Source of the DNA: Paenibacillus_E sp964253085
GTDB lineage: Bacteria; Bacillota; Bacilli; Paenibacillales; NBRC-103111
DNA length: 64,000 nt
Direction: 5' to 3'
Assembly (NCBI RefSeq): GCF_964253085.1
Contig: NZ_CAXUQH020000001.1
Span: 868,001 to 932,000, forward strand
The notes below the pieces were generated by a model that worked only from the letters and a program-made list of their open reading frames with translations, was not told the DNA's origin and made no database searches. This document shows, in pieces, positions 1-9,028 of this stretch. Each line of letters begins with the position of its first letter. Position 1 is the stretch's first letter. The position numbers and the translations under genes are program-made.

Positions 1-1395
1 GGGAATGAGGAGGAACAATCCGCAGTTGGGGCCATGCTGGAGGCGAATCAAACCTTTGCTAGGCTGGTTCAAAAGGTAGTAGCTTACGGAGAAAAAGGAG
101 ATACGTCCTTGGCCAAGGCGGAAGCCATGCAGTGGGCAATTCCAACAACGGAAACATTGACGCAAGCGGCGGCTAAAATTGAAGAGCTAGAGGCGGTCAT
201 CCAGGCAGATGCTTCTGCTCAGAATCATCAGACCGTTGTATCGACGATACAGACGCTGATATGGGTGAGTGGCGCGGCGTTAGTCTTCGCACTAGCTTTG
301 GGAATCTTCGTATCGCGCTCGATTGTTAAGCCAGTACGAACGATGGTGAGAGCGGCAGAGCGAATCGCGAATTGCGATTTAACCATGGGCGATATCGGGG
401 TGAAAAGCCGCGACGAGTTGAGTGATTTGGCGACAGCTTTCAATCAGATGAAAGGCAATCTGCAGGGCTTGATTCGCCAAGTAGGTAATAGTGCGGAACA
501 GGTAGCTGCGGCTTCGGAAGAGCTTAGTACGAATTCCAATCAGGTTAGTGAGTTATCGGAGCGGATCACGGGTACAATTCAAATCATTTCACAGGGCACG
601 GATGCACAGGTAGGCAGTGTACATCAAGGTGTTGCCATCATGGAAGAAATGTCAGCAGGGGTTACGCAGATTGCTAGTGTGACGAAAACGGCGAATAAGC
701 AGTCTTTGTTTGCGCAGCAGGAGGCGGGGGAGGGAACTGTGGCGATTGAGACTGCGATGTTGCAAATGAAGGCTATCCATCGGAAGATGGATGAATTGGC
801 TGTCTCGGTCGATCGATTAAGCGGCCGTTCGGAGAAAATCGTCAACGCGAACGCGATGATCGCTGGTATTGCGCGGCAGACGAATATGCTGGCGCTCAAT
901 GCTTCGATTGAAGCGGCACGGGCAGGCGCCGCGGGCAAGGGGTTTGCTGTGGTTGCGGAGGAAGTCCGCAAGCTGTCCATGCAGACCGGCGCAGCGGCGG
1001 AGGAAGTGGCTTCTCTCGTGACGAGTATCCAGGAGGAAACGAGGGACGTTATGCGCTCCACTGAAGCGGGCAGCCGCGAGGTGGAGACGGGGCTTGAGGT
1101 CGTCGGCGAAGCGGGAGCGATGTTCCGACGTATTCGTTCGGCGATGGACGAGGTCGCTCGGCAGATCGAGGAAGTGGCGAGCTGCTCGGAGGTCATCTCC
1201 GAGAAGACGCTCGTCGCCGTTGGCGTAATTCGCGCCATCGACGAGGTGGCCGGGCAGACGGCTGCGGGCGCGAAGAACGTCTCCGCCAACATCGAGGGGC
1301 AGTACGCGAGCATGGAGGAGATCGTCTCCTCCGCGACGGTGCTGAGTAGCATGGCTGCGGAACTGCAGGGGTTGATTGGGCGGTTTCGGGTGTAA
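1..1395 (+). CDS. Methyl-accepting chemotaxis protein, 5' end outside the window
   Basis: This is the C-terminal part of a transmembrane chemoreceptor that senses a ligand outside the cell and controls the CheA kinase. The frame is open from base 1, so the real start lies upstream; the first ATG (position 34) is internal. Counting from that ATG, residues 1-70 are the end of the periplasm-side sensor, 72-93 a membrane helix, 94-146 a HAMP linker, and the rest the signalling domain. The conserved hairpin tip (QTNMLALNASIEAARAG) is at about residues 283-299. The last 550 bases are clearly richer in G+C than the first part. A terminator follows. Ligand unknown. Confidence 0.93.
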   Translation, partial: GNEEEQSAVGAMLEANQTFARLVQKVVAYGEKGDTSLAKAEAMQWAIPTTETLTQAAAKIEELEAVIQADASAQNHQTVVSTIQTLIWVSGAALVFALALGIFVSRSIVKPVRTMVRAAERIANCDLTMGDIGVKSRDELSDLATAFNQMKGNLQGLIRQVGNSAEQVAAASEELSTNSNQVSELSERITGTIQIISQGTDAQVGSVHQGVAIMEEMSAGVTQIASVTKTANKQSLFAQQEAGEGTVAIETAMLQMKAIHRKMDELAVSVDRLSGRSEKIVNANAMIAGIARQTNMLALNASIEAARAGAAGKGFAVVAEEVRKLSMQTGAAAEEVASLVTSIQEETRDVMRSTEAGSREVETGLEVVGEAGAMFRRIRSAMDEVARQIEEVASCSEVISEKTLVAVGVIRAIDEVAGQTAAGAKNVSANIEGQYASMEEIVSSATVLSSMAAELQGLIGRFRV

Positions 1396-1460
1396 AACAT
1401 TACTATCCATATTTTTACATGTATAGTATAATCATAGTAATCAAATGGTGGTGGAGATCA

Positions 1461-1506
1461 CCCCTGACTGGCAAGCGTATTTATACGCTGCCGGTCAGGG
1501 GTTTTT
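1461..1506 (+). terminator. Rho-independent terminator after the chemoreceptor gene
   Basis: An imperfect stem (CCCCTGACTGGCAAGCGTA pairing with TACGCTGCCGGTCAGGGG) is followed by a T run. It lies 65 bases after the chemoreceptor stop codon. Confidence 0.85.
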
Positions 1507-1631
1507 GCATTCACCTGTCTTCACATGAGGTTGTAGAAATATGAGGCAAGTATTGCTATATGATACACCTGATGAGTTCGCTTGCTACCATCTGTCCCCA
1601 ATTCGCTAAACTCGGTGAAACGGACTCGAAA

Positions 1632-1961
1632 GGGAACGAAGATGCCTTATTTGGCCGAAATCGAACGAAACGAGACACAAGTGGAACGTAAAGGCACTAT
1701 TTGGTCAAATTTCGAGAGATATAACGATTTTCAAAGAAATAAGATACTGTAGTTCCCTTTGGATGACGATTTCACCTCTTTCCCCGCAAATAGAGCATCC
1801 TCGTTCCCTCTTCGTGGAAGGACTTAAGGGACAACCCCGATTATTTTGGGCACGTAGTAAGGGGGAGCGCTCTAACGGGGATCATAGTGCTGCTAAAGGG
1901 AACCATGTTCCGCAATTATCTGATTTTGAGCTTTTATAGACAAATAGAGGATCTACGTTCC
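1632..1961. repeat. Cluster of about five copies of a short intergenic repeat
   Basis: Copies share the core GGAACG..GATGC.CTATTTGG. Forward copies are near 1632-1656 and 1683-1706; reverse copies near 1737-1757, 1786-1808 and 1941-1961. Forward copies come first and reverse copies after, so the region could fold on itself. The 1507-2091 gap contains no convincing gene. A TATAAT at 2030-2035 could be a -10 box for the next operon, but no good -35 box precedes it. Confidence 0.6.
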
Positions 1962-2094
1962 GCAACTTTGGTATGGAGGAAATACTTCGATTGAAGAACA
2001 GAAAGCAGATATGTCCTATATGTCCTGCATATAATCTAATATCAGCATGCTCGGTTCAGATTTGAATTTGCGAAGAGAGGAGTTATTCCCTTTG

Positions 2095-2835
2095 ATGGAA
2101 GCTGCAAGTAAAATAATAAAATTATTTGTGCTAACGAGTGGGGTCGCCTTGTTTGATATTGTCATGCTTTCACCGGGATTGCTAGGGATAGGAATCGGAC
2201 ACAGTGCGTTGCAAACGGCACTCACCGTATCTATTTTGCTCGGAAGCACCCTAGTACTGCTATTCGGCATTTATAGTGTAGTCATGAAGCCTACCGTTCG
2301 ACTCCCTGCAAAACAGATGAAGAGCCCTGAAGATTTGGAAGGTGCTTTGAAACAATGCAAAGGTGTGAAATCCCTAGCGCAGGAAATTGCGCTTGCCTTG
2401 CACCAACTGGAGCGAATGCGCAAAAAACAAGAGACATTACGAAGTGTCCTCATCCAGAGGTTTGAACCGAGCGGACTTAGCTTTCAGAAATTTGCTTCTA
2501 CGACGCAAGAGGTGGAGAAGTTATTTTTTCACAATATACGGAGTATGATAAACCGTCTCCATGTGTTCGATGAAGAGGAGTTTCAAAGTATCTCCAAACA
2601 GAATACGAGCCAGTTGTCTCCCGAGCTTTTTCAAGAAAAAAGAACCGTGTATAAAGCACATATGTCGTTTGTTAAAACCGCTTTACATATAAATGAAGAG
2701 ATTTTGCTCAAATTGGATAAGTTGCTGTTAGAAATTTCTCGACTTGATAGTTGGGAGATTGGTGATATTGGGCAAATGCCTGGCATGCAAGAGATTGATG
2801 CTTTGATTAAGCAAACACAATTCTACAAACAGTAG
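2095..2835 (+). CDS. XpaC-like membrane protein, first gene of a TelA operon
   Basis: The product has two membrane helices near the N-terminus, a short loop between them, and a long, charged, mostly helical cytoplasmic part. This layout and the TelA partner suggest the family annotated as 5-bromo-4-chloroindolyl phosphate hydrolysis protein (XpaC), whose real activity is not established. An in-frame ATG at 2047 exists, but the GAGAGGAG motif at 2075-2082 fits a start at TTG 2092 or ATG 2095, and the TATAAT at 2030 would put the transcript start too close to 2047. It is 16 bases from the next gene. The family call rests on context and layout more than on motifs. Confidence 0.55.
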   Translation: MEAASKIIKLFVLTSGVALFDIVMLSPGLLGIGIGHSALQTALTVSILLGSTLVLLFGIYSVVMKPTVRLPAKQMKSPEDLEGALKQCKGVKSLAQEIALALHQLERMRKKQETLRSVLIQRFEPSGLSFQKFASTTQEVEKLFFHNIRSMINRLHVFDEEEFQSISKQNTSQLSPELFQEKRTVYKAHMSFVKTALHINEEILLKLDKLLLEISRLDSWEIGDIGQMPGMQEIDALIKQTQFYKQ

Positions 2836-2851
2836 AGGTGGTGCTCAAAAC

Positions 2852-4537
2852 ATGAATAAAACGAAGTTCTTCTTTATATCGCTACTTATAATCATTATTG
2901 TATTTATCGGTGTATATGCTGGCGTTTCTTTCACAGCCAATTTTGGAAAATCCCAAACGCAAGTGACAGCGGAGAGTGCCGTAAAGCAGTTGAACAAGTT
3001 AAATGAGAAAATCTCAGTGGTGAACGGAACGCCAGTGAAAGGACAGATTGATATTAATCCAGCCGATGTAGCTTCATCTCTGCCTGATATTTCGAAATTT
3101 CCAATTACGGTGAATAATACGACGGATTATTTCGTAGAAATTTTCTCTTCGACGGAGAAATCCGGTAGTGGTGTGGATGGTTGGTTAACAGATGTAGCGA
3201 ATGAATTTAATAAAGCACAGATTGTGGTTAACGGGAAGACGGCCTCTGTAAAAATTCGTAATATTGCTTCTGGTACGGCGACGGACTATATCAAGTCAGG
3301 GAAGTATGTGCCAGATGCTTTTACACCTTCGAATGAGTTATGGGGAGAAATGATCAAATCTGGTGGTCCGAAAATACAACTAGTCACCAAGAGTCTGGTA
3401 GGAAATGTCCCTGGTATTGTGATTTCAAAGAAAAAATATGATGCCCTCGTTGCCAAATACGGATCCATCAATGTAAGTACAGTAACGCAAGCTATTTCAA
3501 ATAATGAATTTGCCATGGGCTATACGGATCCTTTCGCGAGTTCAACCGGTCTCAATTTTCTCATAACAGCATTAAGTACATTTGATAATAAAAACCCAAT
3601 TAGTGAGAAGGCCGTTCTAGAATTTGAGAAATTTCAAACGAACGTGCCCTTTATTGCATCTACAACCATTCAAATGCGAGATGCTGCGAAGTCAGGGATG
3701 CTGGATGGCTTCGTACTGGAATACCAGACCTTCCAGAATGCGGCGGAGCTTACGAATGACTACGTGTTTACATCTTTTGGATATAGACACGATAGCCCAC
3801 TCTATGCCATTGGTGATTTGCCGATCGTGAAACTTGATGTGATTAAACGATTTGCTGAATTTGTTACACAGGCAAAATATCAACAAACAGCTAAGGATAA
3901 AGGGTTTAATGGGCTCGAAAATTACAAGAGTGAACTCCCTGCGATAGATGGAAATACCCTTTCTTCTGCTCAAAAGGTTTGGAAAGAAAAGAAGAACGGA
4001 AGCAAGCCGCTTGCAGCTGTTTTTGTTACGGATGTATCTGGCAGCATGGACGGTAAACCCATTAGTCGATTGAAAGAGTCGCTGCTCAAAGGTCAGAAAT
4101 ACCTTGGCAAGGAAAATAGAATTGGTCTCGTATCCTATTCGAATGGGGTGACGATCAATCTTCCCATTGCCAAGTACGATACCAATCAGCAATCGCTGTT
4201 TGTGGGTACTGTAGGTACGCTCCAAGCAGGGGGAGGAACAGCGACGTTTGATGCCATTGCCGTTGCAATGAAAATGCTGCAAGACTATATGGCAGCAGAT
4301 CCGAACGTGAAACCGATCATCTTCGTATTGAGTGATGGGGAAACCAATGCAGGACATTCCTTGAAGGACATTCGAGGATTGATCGAGACGTTGCAGATTC
4401 CCATCTATACCATTGGTTATAATGCCGATATTGCGGCACTTCAGAGTATTTCCAGTATCAATGAGGCGGCGAGCATTAATGCGGACACGGATGATGTTGT
4501 TTATAAAATCAGTAATTTGCTCAACGTCCAGATGTAA
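2852..4537 (+). CDS. Membrane-anchored solute-binding-like protein with C-terminal VWA domain
   Basis: The 561-residue product starts with an uncleaved signal or anchor helix (residues 6-28) and so is probably exposed outside the membrane. Residues about 80-370 resemble an ABC-type extracellular binding protein fold. Residues 388-560 are a von Willebrand factor A domain with an intact metal site: DVSGS at 394-398, a threonine in the GGGTATF segment and the aspartate of VLSDGET. VWA domains bind partner proteins through a divalent metal. The gene sits between the XpaC-like gene and telA, 30 bases before telA, which suggests one complex. A binding-protein/VWA fusion here implies ligand-dependent assembly, but the ligand is unknown. 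Confidence 0.8.
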   Translation: MNKTKFFFISLLIIIIVFIGVYAGVSFTANFGKSQTQVTAESAVKQLNKLNEKISVVNGTPVKGQIDINPADVASSLPDISKFPITVNNTTDYFVEIFSSTEKSGSGVDGWLTDVANEFNKAQIVVNGKTASVKIRNIASGTATDYIKSGKYVPDAFTPSNELWGEMIKSGGPKIQLVTKSLVGNVPGIVISKKKYDALVAKYGSINVSTVTQAISNNEFAMGYTDPFASSTGLNFLITALSTFDNKNPISEKAVLEFEKFQTNVPFIASTTIQMRDAAKSGMLDGFVLEYQTFQNAAELTNDYVFTSFGYRHDSPLYAIGDLPIVKLDVIKRFAEFVTQAKYQQTAKDKGFNGLENYKSELPAIDGNTLSSAQKVWKEKKNGSKPLAAVFVTDVSGSMDGKPISRLKESLLKGQKYLGKENRIGLVSYSNGVTINLPIAKYDTNQQSLFVGTVGTLQAGGGTATFDAIAVAMKMLQDYMAADPNVKPIIFVLSDGETNAGHSLKDIRGLIETLQIPIYTIGYNADIAALQSISSINEAASINADTDDVVYKISNLLNVQM

Positions 4538-4567
4538 GGTTAATTTACCTTTTGAGGGGGAGTTAGG

Positions 4568-5707
4568 ATGTCATTCTCGATGGAAATTGCTGGCGACGAG
4601 GTGCTCAAAGCAGTTGTAGAGGAACAAGTGAAGCCTGTTCCAGAGGAAGTTGTTAAGCTGAAAGCGCAAGCCGAACAGAATGTGCAGACGATTATGGATA
4701 TCGATCTCGATTCGCTGGAGAAACGCAAAAATATTTTGGCTGCGGTAGAAAACTTCGGTATCGAGACGATGCGAGCCTCCTCACAGAAAAATGCCTTACT
4801 CCAAGTAACGATAGGGCAGCTTTCGAAGGCAGGTGACGAGGGAGGAATCGTTGCCAAAGGATTAGGGGAGCTGCACCTCCAAATGAAGGACCTCGATCCA
4901 AGTGGGATCGACTTTGTCAAACGCGGGTTTCTAGGGAAGTTTTTTAACCCACTGCGATCCTACTTCCATCAGTTTGATAAGGCAGATATGGTCATTGCCG
5001 AGATTATCGAGACGCTAAGTAAAGGGAAATTAGGGTTGAAGGATGATAATACGACACTTCTTCTCGAACAGCATGCACTGCGTGATCTTACCAAAAAGCT
5101 CCGTAAGGAGATCCAGTTGGTTTCCTATATGGATGAATCCATTGAAGCTCAAATCGCCCTTGCCAAAGCCCGAAATGATGACCCTGAGAAAATTCAATTC
5201 ATTACAGAAGAGGTGCTTTTTCCACTTCGTCAGAGGACGCTCGATATGCAAGCGATGATGGCGGTCAATCAACAAGGCTTCATTACCTTCGAGGTTGTTA
5301 TCCGAAATAATAAGGAACTTATTCGTGGGGTGGATCGTGCAAGTACAGTAACGGTTGCAGCTCTGCGCGTCGCGGTTACGGCGGCTAGTGCGCTAGCCAA
5401 TCAGCGAGTGGTGCTGAAACAACTTAATGCTTTGTACAATACAACGAATACGTTCATTGAACATACGGGACAAATGTTGAAGCAACAAGGTGTGGAAATT
5501 CACAAAGGCGCCATTGAGGCCAGTATTTCAGCAGAATCACTCAAAAAAGCATTCGCTGACAGCTTTGAAGCCTTGCAGGCGATCAGTACCTATAAGCAAG
5601 AAGCGCTTCCGAAAATGCGTGAAACGATTACCCAATTCCGTGAGCTAGCTGAAACCGGAGAGAAGCAGATTCTGCGGCTGGAAAGAGGCGCGGCAGTGGG
5701 TTTATAA
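4568..5707 (+). CDS. TelA/KlaA family toxic anion resistance protein
   Basis: The 379-residue product is almost entirely helical and soluble. It matches the TelA family in length and in characteristic segments, such as LDPSGIDF and GFLGKFFNPLRSYF near residues 112-138 and the conserved C-terminal coiled region. Members are linked to tellurite resistance, colicin tolerance and envelope stress; biochemistry is poorly known. A strong GAGGGGGAG site precedes the ATG. It is the last gene of the operon and is followed by a terminator. Confidence 0.88.
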   Translation: MSFSMEIAGDEVLKAVVEEQVKPVPEEVVKLKAQAEQNVQTIMDIDLDSLEKRKNILAAVENFGIETMRASSQKNALLQVTIGQLSKAGDEGGIVAKGLGELHLQMKDLDPSGIDFVKRGFLGKFFNPLRSYFHQFDKADMVIAEIIETLSKGKLGLKDDNTTLLLEQHALRDLTKKLRKEIQLVSYMDESIEAQIALAKARNDDPEKIQFITEEVLFPLRQRTLDMQAMMAVNQQGFITFEVVIRNNKELIRGVDRASTVTVAALRVAVTAASALANQRVVLKQLNALYNTTNTFIEHTGQMLKQQGVEIHKGAIEASISAESLKKAFADSFEALQAISTYKQEALPKMRETITQFRELAETGEKQILRLERGAAVGL

Positions 5708-5708
5708 G

Positions 5709-5750
5709 GAAAGGAACCTCGGACTTATTAAAGTCTAAGGTTCCTTTTTT
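5709..5750 (+). terminator. Terminator after telA
   Basis: The stem AAGGAACCTCGGACTT / AAGTCTAAGGTTCCTT is followed by a run of T. It separates telA from the convergent RidA gene. Confidence 0.88.
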
Positions 5751-5780
5751 GTTAGGGGCGCGTTCGTGCTCCATCTATTC

Positions 5781-6245
5781 CTAGTCGCGAATTTCAACGA
5801 TCAACTCAATTTCCACAGGTGTGTGGAAAGGTAGATCACTCGTGCCGATCGCGGAGCGGGCATGCTTGCCATTTTCGCCAAAGATCTCTACGAGCAGATT
5901 GGATGCACCGTTGATCACATAAGGCTGGTCGCCAAAGCCAGATTCGCTGTTGACGAAGCCGAGCATTTTAACGATTTTGACAACACGGTCCAAATCGCCA
6001 AGGTACCCTTTCATCACCGCTAAGCAGTTGATAATGGTTTGACGAGCAGCCTCTTGGCCTTGCTCAATGGTGACTTCACGACCGAGTTTACCTTCATACA
6101 TCAACTCACCGTTGATACGGCAATCTTGGCCGGACAAGTAGATCAAGTTACCTGTTTGATTGCATGGAATATACGTGAAACGCGGTTCTGGGGATGGGGG
6201 TAGCGTGATACCAAGCTCTTGCAAACGTTGTTCAATAACGGACAT
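5781..6245 (-). CDS. RidA family (YjgF/UK114) protein
   Basis: This 154-residue protein belongs to the RidA superfamily, whose members hydrolyse reactive enamine/imine intermediates released by PLP enzymes. Family signs are the N-terminal YIPCNQTGNLIYLSGQ segment, the QGQEAARQTIINCLAVM helix and the C-terminal PVEIELIVEI strand. The canonical arginine that binds the substrate carboxylate is expected near HARSAIG. The start at 6245 has GGAGGT upstream; an in-frame extension to 6335 has no such support and overlaps the preceding gene. It is the last gene of a minus-strand operon with a PLP enzyme, which fits imine clean-up. Confidence 0.85.
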   Translation of the reverse strand: MSVIEQRLQELGITLPPSPEPRFTYIPCNQTGNLIYLSGQDCRINGELMYEGKLGREVTIEQGQEAARQTIINCLAVMKGYLGDLDRVVKIVKMLGFVNSESGFGDQPYVINGASNLLVEIFGENGKHARSAIGTSDLPFHTPVEIELIVEIRD

Positions 6246-6285
6246 AGGAATGACCTCCAAGTCAAAGTTAGGTTTTATTAAAAAA

Positions 6286-7890
6286 TTAATGACGACAGCA
6301 ATGCTGTGCGCGAATAAAGCTGCCTTCTCGTGCATGCGTGTGTTGACCGCCGGTCAACGATAAGGCGCCATTCACAACAACATGCGAGATACCATCCGGA
6401 TACTGTCTCGGATTCTCGAACGTCGCATGATCCTGAATGGTATCCGGATTGAACACCGCCACATCAGCGATGTAGCCAGGAACAATCAGCCCTCGCTTAC
6501 CCAGCTTGAAGCGCTGAACAGGGAACGACGTCACTTTGCGTACCGCCTGTTCCAGGGTCAAGATACGATTTTCGCGGACGTACTTCGCAAATACACGAGG
6601 GAACGTCCCGTATAAGCGTGGGTGCGGCTTTCCAGTATCACAAGTGAGACTATCTGATGCAATGAGCGATTTATCGTAAGCAACAACTTGCTTCACATCT
6701 TCGTCAGACATATGGAAGTAGACGATGGAGATGCGGCCTTCTTCTTCCAAAAGGAGATCCATCATACATTCCGCGGGCTCCTGCCCGCGAATTTCGCTGA
6801 TCTCGGCAAGGTGCTTGCCTTCGAGGTGGCGATTGCGCTCCGTGTGCATAGCGGAAAGGAATACGCTTTGCCAACCTGTGGAACAAACCAAGTTGTCCCA
6901 CGTCGTCTGTTCGTGGCTCAATTCTTCGCGAACACGGGCACGAAGCGAAGGATCACGCAGCACTTCAAGCGCACTCTCGATACCGCCTTCGAGCACCCAA
7001 GGAGGAAGAATCGTCGTTAAGCTGGTGGAGCCTGCATTATACGGATACACATCACAAGTGACGTCCATGCCACGAGAGCGTGCATCTTCAATCAGCTCCA
7101 GCGCATCGGTGATTTGCCCCCAATTGCGCTTGCCTGCAGCTTTGAGATGTGAGATGTGTAGGGAAACGCCAGCTTTCTCGGCAATCCAAATGACTTCCTT
7201 CACAGAAGGTAACAGATTGTTCCCTTCACCGCGAATGTGCGTGGAGAATAGTCCGTTATATTTCGGTAAAACGGAGCAGAGTTCCGCAATTTCTTCTTTG
7301 CTCGTGTAGCTGCCTGGTGCGTAGAGCAGCCCGATGGAGAAGCCAATTGCCCCGGCCTTCAGGCCATCTTCGAGCATTGCCTTCATCTGTGCGATTTCGG
7401 GCCCAGTTGCTGGCCGATTGGCGAAGCCCATCACCGCAATACGCAGTGCGCCATGCGCCACATAGGTGGCCATATGCTCAGATGGACGTGAGCTCGCGAC
7501 GGCATCCATATATTCCGCAACCGTTTCCCATGGCCATTGCCATTTGGTCTGACCTAGCACCGGCTGAACATAACTTTGGAGAAGCTCAGCTTGGGATGGC
7601 ACGAAGGGAGCAGGAGCAAGCCCGCAGTTGCCGACGACTTCGGCCGTAACGCCTTGACGCATTTTGATTTCACTATGCGGATAATCGAAAATCATTAGAT
7701 CGGAATGGCAATGGCCATCAATAAAGCCAGGTGAGATCACTTGCTTGTTCACATCGATGACCTTCAAAGCATCCTCTTGAAGCTGACCAACAGCGACGAT
7801 TTTATTGCCTTGGATGCCAACATCGCCAGCAAACCAAGGATTACCAGTGCCATCGACGATGCGTCCGTTTTTCAAAATAAGATCCAACAT
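6286..7890 (-). CDS. N-acyl-D-amino-acid deacylase (D-aminoacylase)
   Basis: This 534-residue amidohydrolase should release free D-amino acids from N-acyl forms. It has the metal-site HCHSD (H60, H62, D64), a GNCG cysteine near residue 96, later metal histidines in STHIRGEG and HISHLKAAG, and the catalytic aspartate in IASDSLTCD, all typical of D-aminoacylases. The C-terminal segment returns to a small beta domain, as in the family. The start at 7890 is set by AGGAGGT upstream. It lies 28 bases after the DSD1-type gene and 40 bases before the RidA gene, in one operon. Confidence 0.88.
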   Translation of the reverse strand: MLDLILKNGRIVDGTGNPWFAGDVGIQGNKIVAVGQLQEDALKVIDVNKQVISPGFIDGHCHSDLMIFDYPHSEIKMRQGVTAEVVGNCGLAPAPFVPSQAELLQSYVQPVLGQTKWQWPWETVAEYMDAVASSRPSEHMATYVAHGALRIAVMGFANRPATGPEIAQMKAMLEDGLKAGAIGFSIGLLYAPGSYTSKEEIAELCSVLPKYNGLFSTHIRGEGNNLLPSVKEVIWIAEKAGVSLHISHLKAAGKRNWGQITDALELIEDARSRGMDVTCDVYPYNAGSTSLTTILPPWVLEGGIESALEVLRDPSLRARVREELSHEQTTWDNLVCSTGWQSVFLSAMHTERNRHLEGKHLAEISEIRGQEPAECMMDLLLEEEGRISIVYFHMSDEDVKQVVAYDKSLIASDSLTCDTGKPHPRLYGTFPRVFAKYVRENRILTLEQAVRKVTSFPVQRFKLGKRGLIVPGYIADVAVFNPDTIQDHATFENPRQYPDGISHVVVNGALSLTGGQHTHAREGSFIRAQHCCRH

Positions 7891-7918
7891 GATGGGGCAC
7901 CTCCTAAATTTATTCCAA

Positions 7919-9028
7919 CTATTCCAGCATGCCTCGTGCAAGCACAGGCACGCGTTCAAATATGTCAACACGCTGCATCACAACATGATTGTGCAGGTTA
8001 ACCGTACTGCAAATATGATTCGGAATAATGCGCAGCTGGTCGCCGACTTTCAGGTCAGCGGCTTGCGCCAGTGGGCCAAGCTCCACCATGCCATGCTCTT
8101 CGGTCATCCGCACGAGAAGCGCATCTTCCAGGCCATGAATATGGCCGAAGCCGCGCAGCTGCAAGGGATGCGTGCCTGGCTGCACATCGGTCGCGAAGGT
8201 TTTGCTGCCGCCGTCGACGATCGCCAGATCCGCCGAAGGACGGCTGACGACCGTGACAAGCACGCTGCCAGCGCAGTCATCGAGCTCGCAGACGCCAAGC
8301 TGCGCCTGCATCCGGTCTTGATAGACGTAGGTGCCGGGACGAACTTCCGTCACCCCTTCAACTGCCGCCGCATACAGTGCCGTCGGCGTCGAGCCCACAC
8401 TGACATCCGCGATGGCGATGCCCGCGGCTCTAAGGCGGTCAGCGAGGTCAACCATCAGCTGACCTTCTTCCAAACCGGCGGCCGCCACGTCGAGCGTGGG
8501 CTTGCCGGCAAGCAAGGCGCCGCGGAACGTGTAGATGCCGGTCAGCCGCAGGTACGGCATACCCGCAATCTCCATGGCAAGCGCGGCGGCCGCCTCATAC
8601 GGCACACCGGTTCTGCGCAGCCCGGTGTCAATCTCTAACCGAACCTGCAGCGTATGACCCTGCTTGGCCGCGATCTGCTCCATCAGCTGAGCACCGGCTA
8701 AGCTGTCCACACCAACGATAAGCTCAATCTGCTCGCTAATGCGAATAGCACGTTCGATTTTGCTCGCCGTCACAAGGGGATAGGCGATGAAGATATTGCG
8801 AATCCCATGCGCTGCCATAACTTCGGCTTCTGACACTTTCGCCACAGTGATACCAATAGCACCGGCGTCAATTTGTTGCTGAGCGACCGATGGGAGCTTG
8901 TGCGTCTTCGCATGAGGTCGTAATTTCACACTGCGATGTTGCCCGACTCGTTCAGCCATGACTGCAATATTACGAGCCAATATGTCCGTATCAATGATGA
9001 GGCAAGGCGTTTCTAGGGAGATGGTCAT
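7919..9028 (-). CDS. DSD1-type PLP enzyme (D-serine dehydratase / D-threonine aldolase-like)
   Basis: The 369-residue product has the fold III alanine-racemase-type barrel followed by a C-terminal beta domain. The PLP lysine is K41 in RPHAKTHK. The PNHICSTVNLH segment carries H338 and C340, the zinc ligands of eukaryotic-type D-serine dehydratase and metal-dependent D-threonine aldolase. It therefore probably cleaves or deaminates a D-3-hydroxy amino acid; substrate is not deducible. Its start codon overlaps the stop of the upstream regulator by 4 bases (ATGA), so the two are translationally coupled. The gene is very rich in G+C. Confidence 0.85.
   Translation of the reverse strand: MTISLETPCLIIDTDILARNIAVMAERVGQHRSVKLRPHAKTHKLPSVAQQQIDAGAIGITVAKVSEAEVMAAHGIRNIFIAYPLVTASKIERAIRISEQIELIVGVDSLAGAQLMEQIAAKQGHTLQVRLEIDTGLRRTGVPYEAAAALAMEIAGMPYLRLTGIYTFRGALLAGKPTLDVAAAGLEEGQLMVDLADRLRAAGIAIADVSVGSTPTALYAAAVEGVTEVRPGTYVYQDRMQAQLGVCELDDCAGSVLVTVVSRPSADLAIVDGGSKTFATDVQPGTHPLQLRGFGHIHGLEDALLVRMTEEHGMVELGPLAQAADLKVGDQLRIIPNHICSTVNLHNHVVMQRVDIFERVPVLARGMLE

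Noticed and set aside
624..1400. 258-residue reading frame on the minus strand inside the chemoreceptor gene
   Set aside because: It is a shadow frame of the GC-rich chemoreceptor coding region; the plus strand has clear HAMP and signalling motifs.
3692..4357. 221-residue minus-strand frame inside the VWA gene
   Set aside because: No binding site or known domain, and it covers the conserved VWA codons on the other strand.
7805..8638. 277-residue plus-strand frame opposite the DSD1-type gene
   Set aside because: Created by high G+C; the minus strand has the PLP motif, a binding site and operon coupling.
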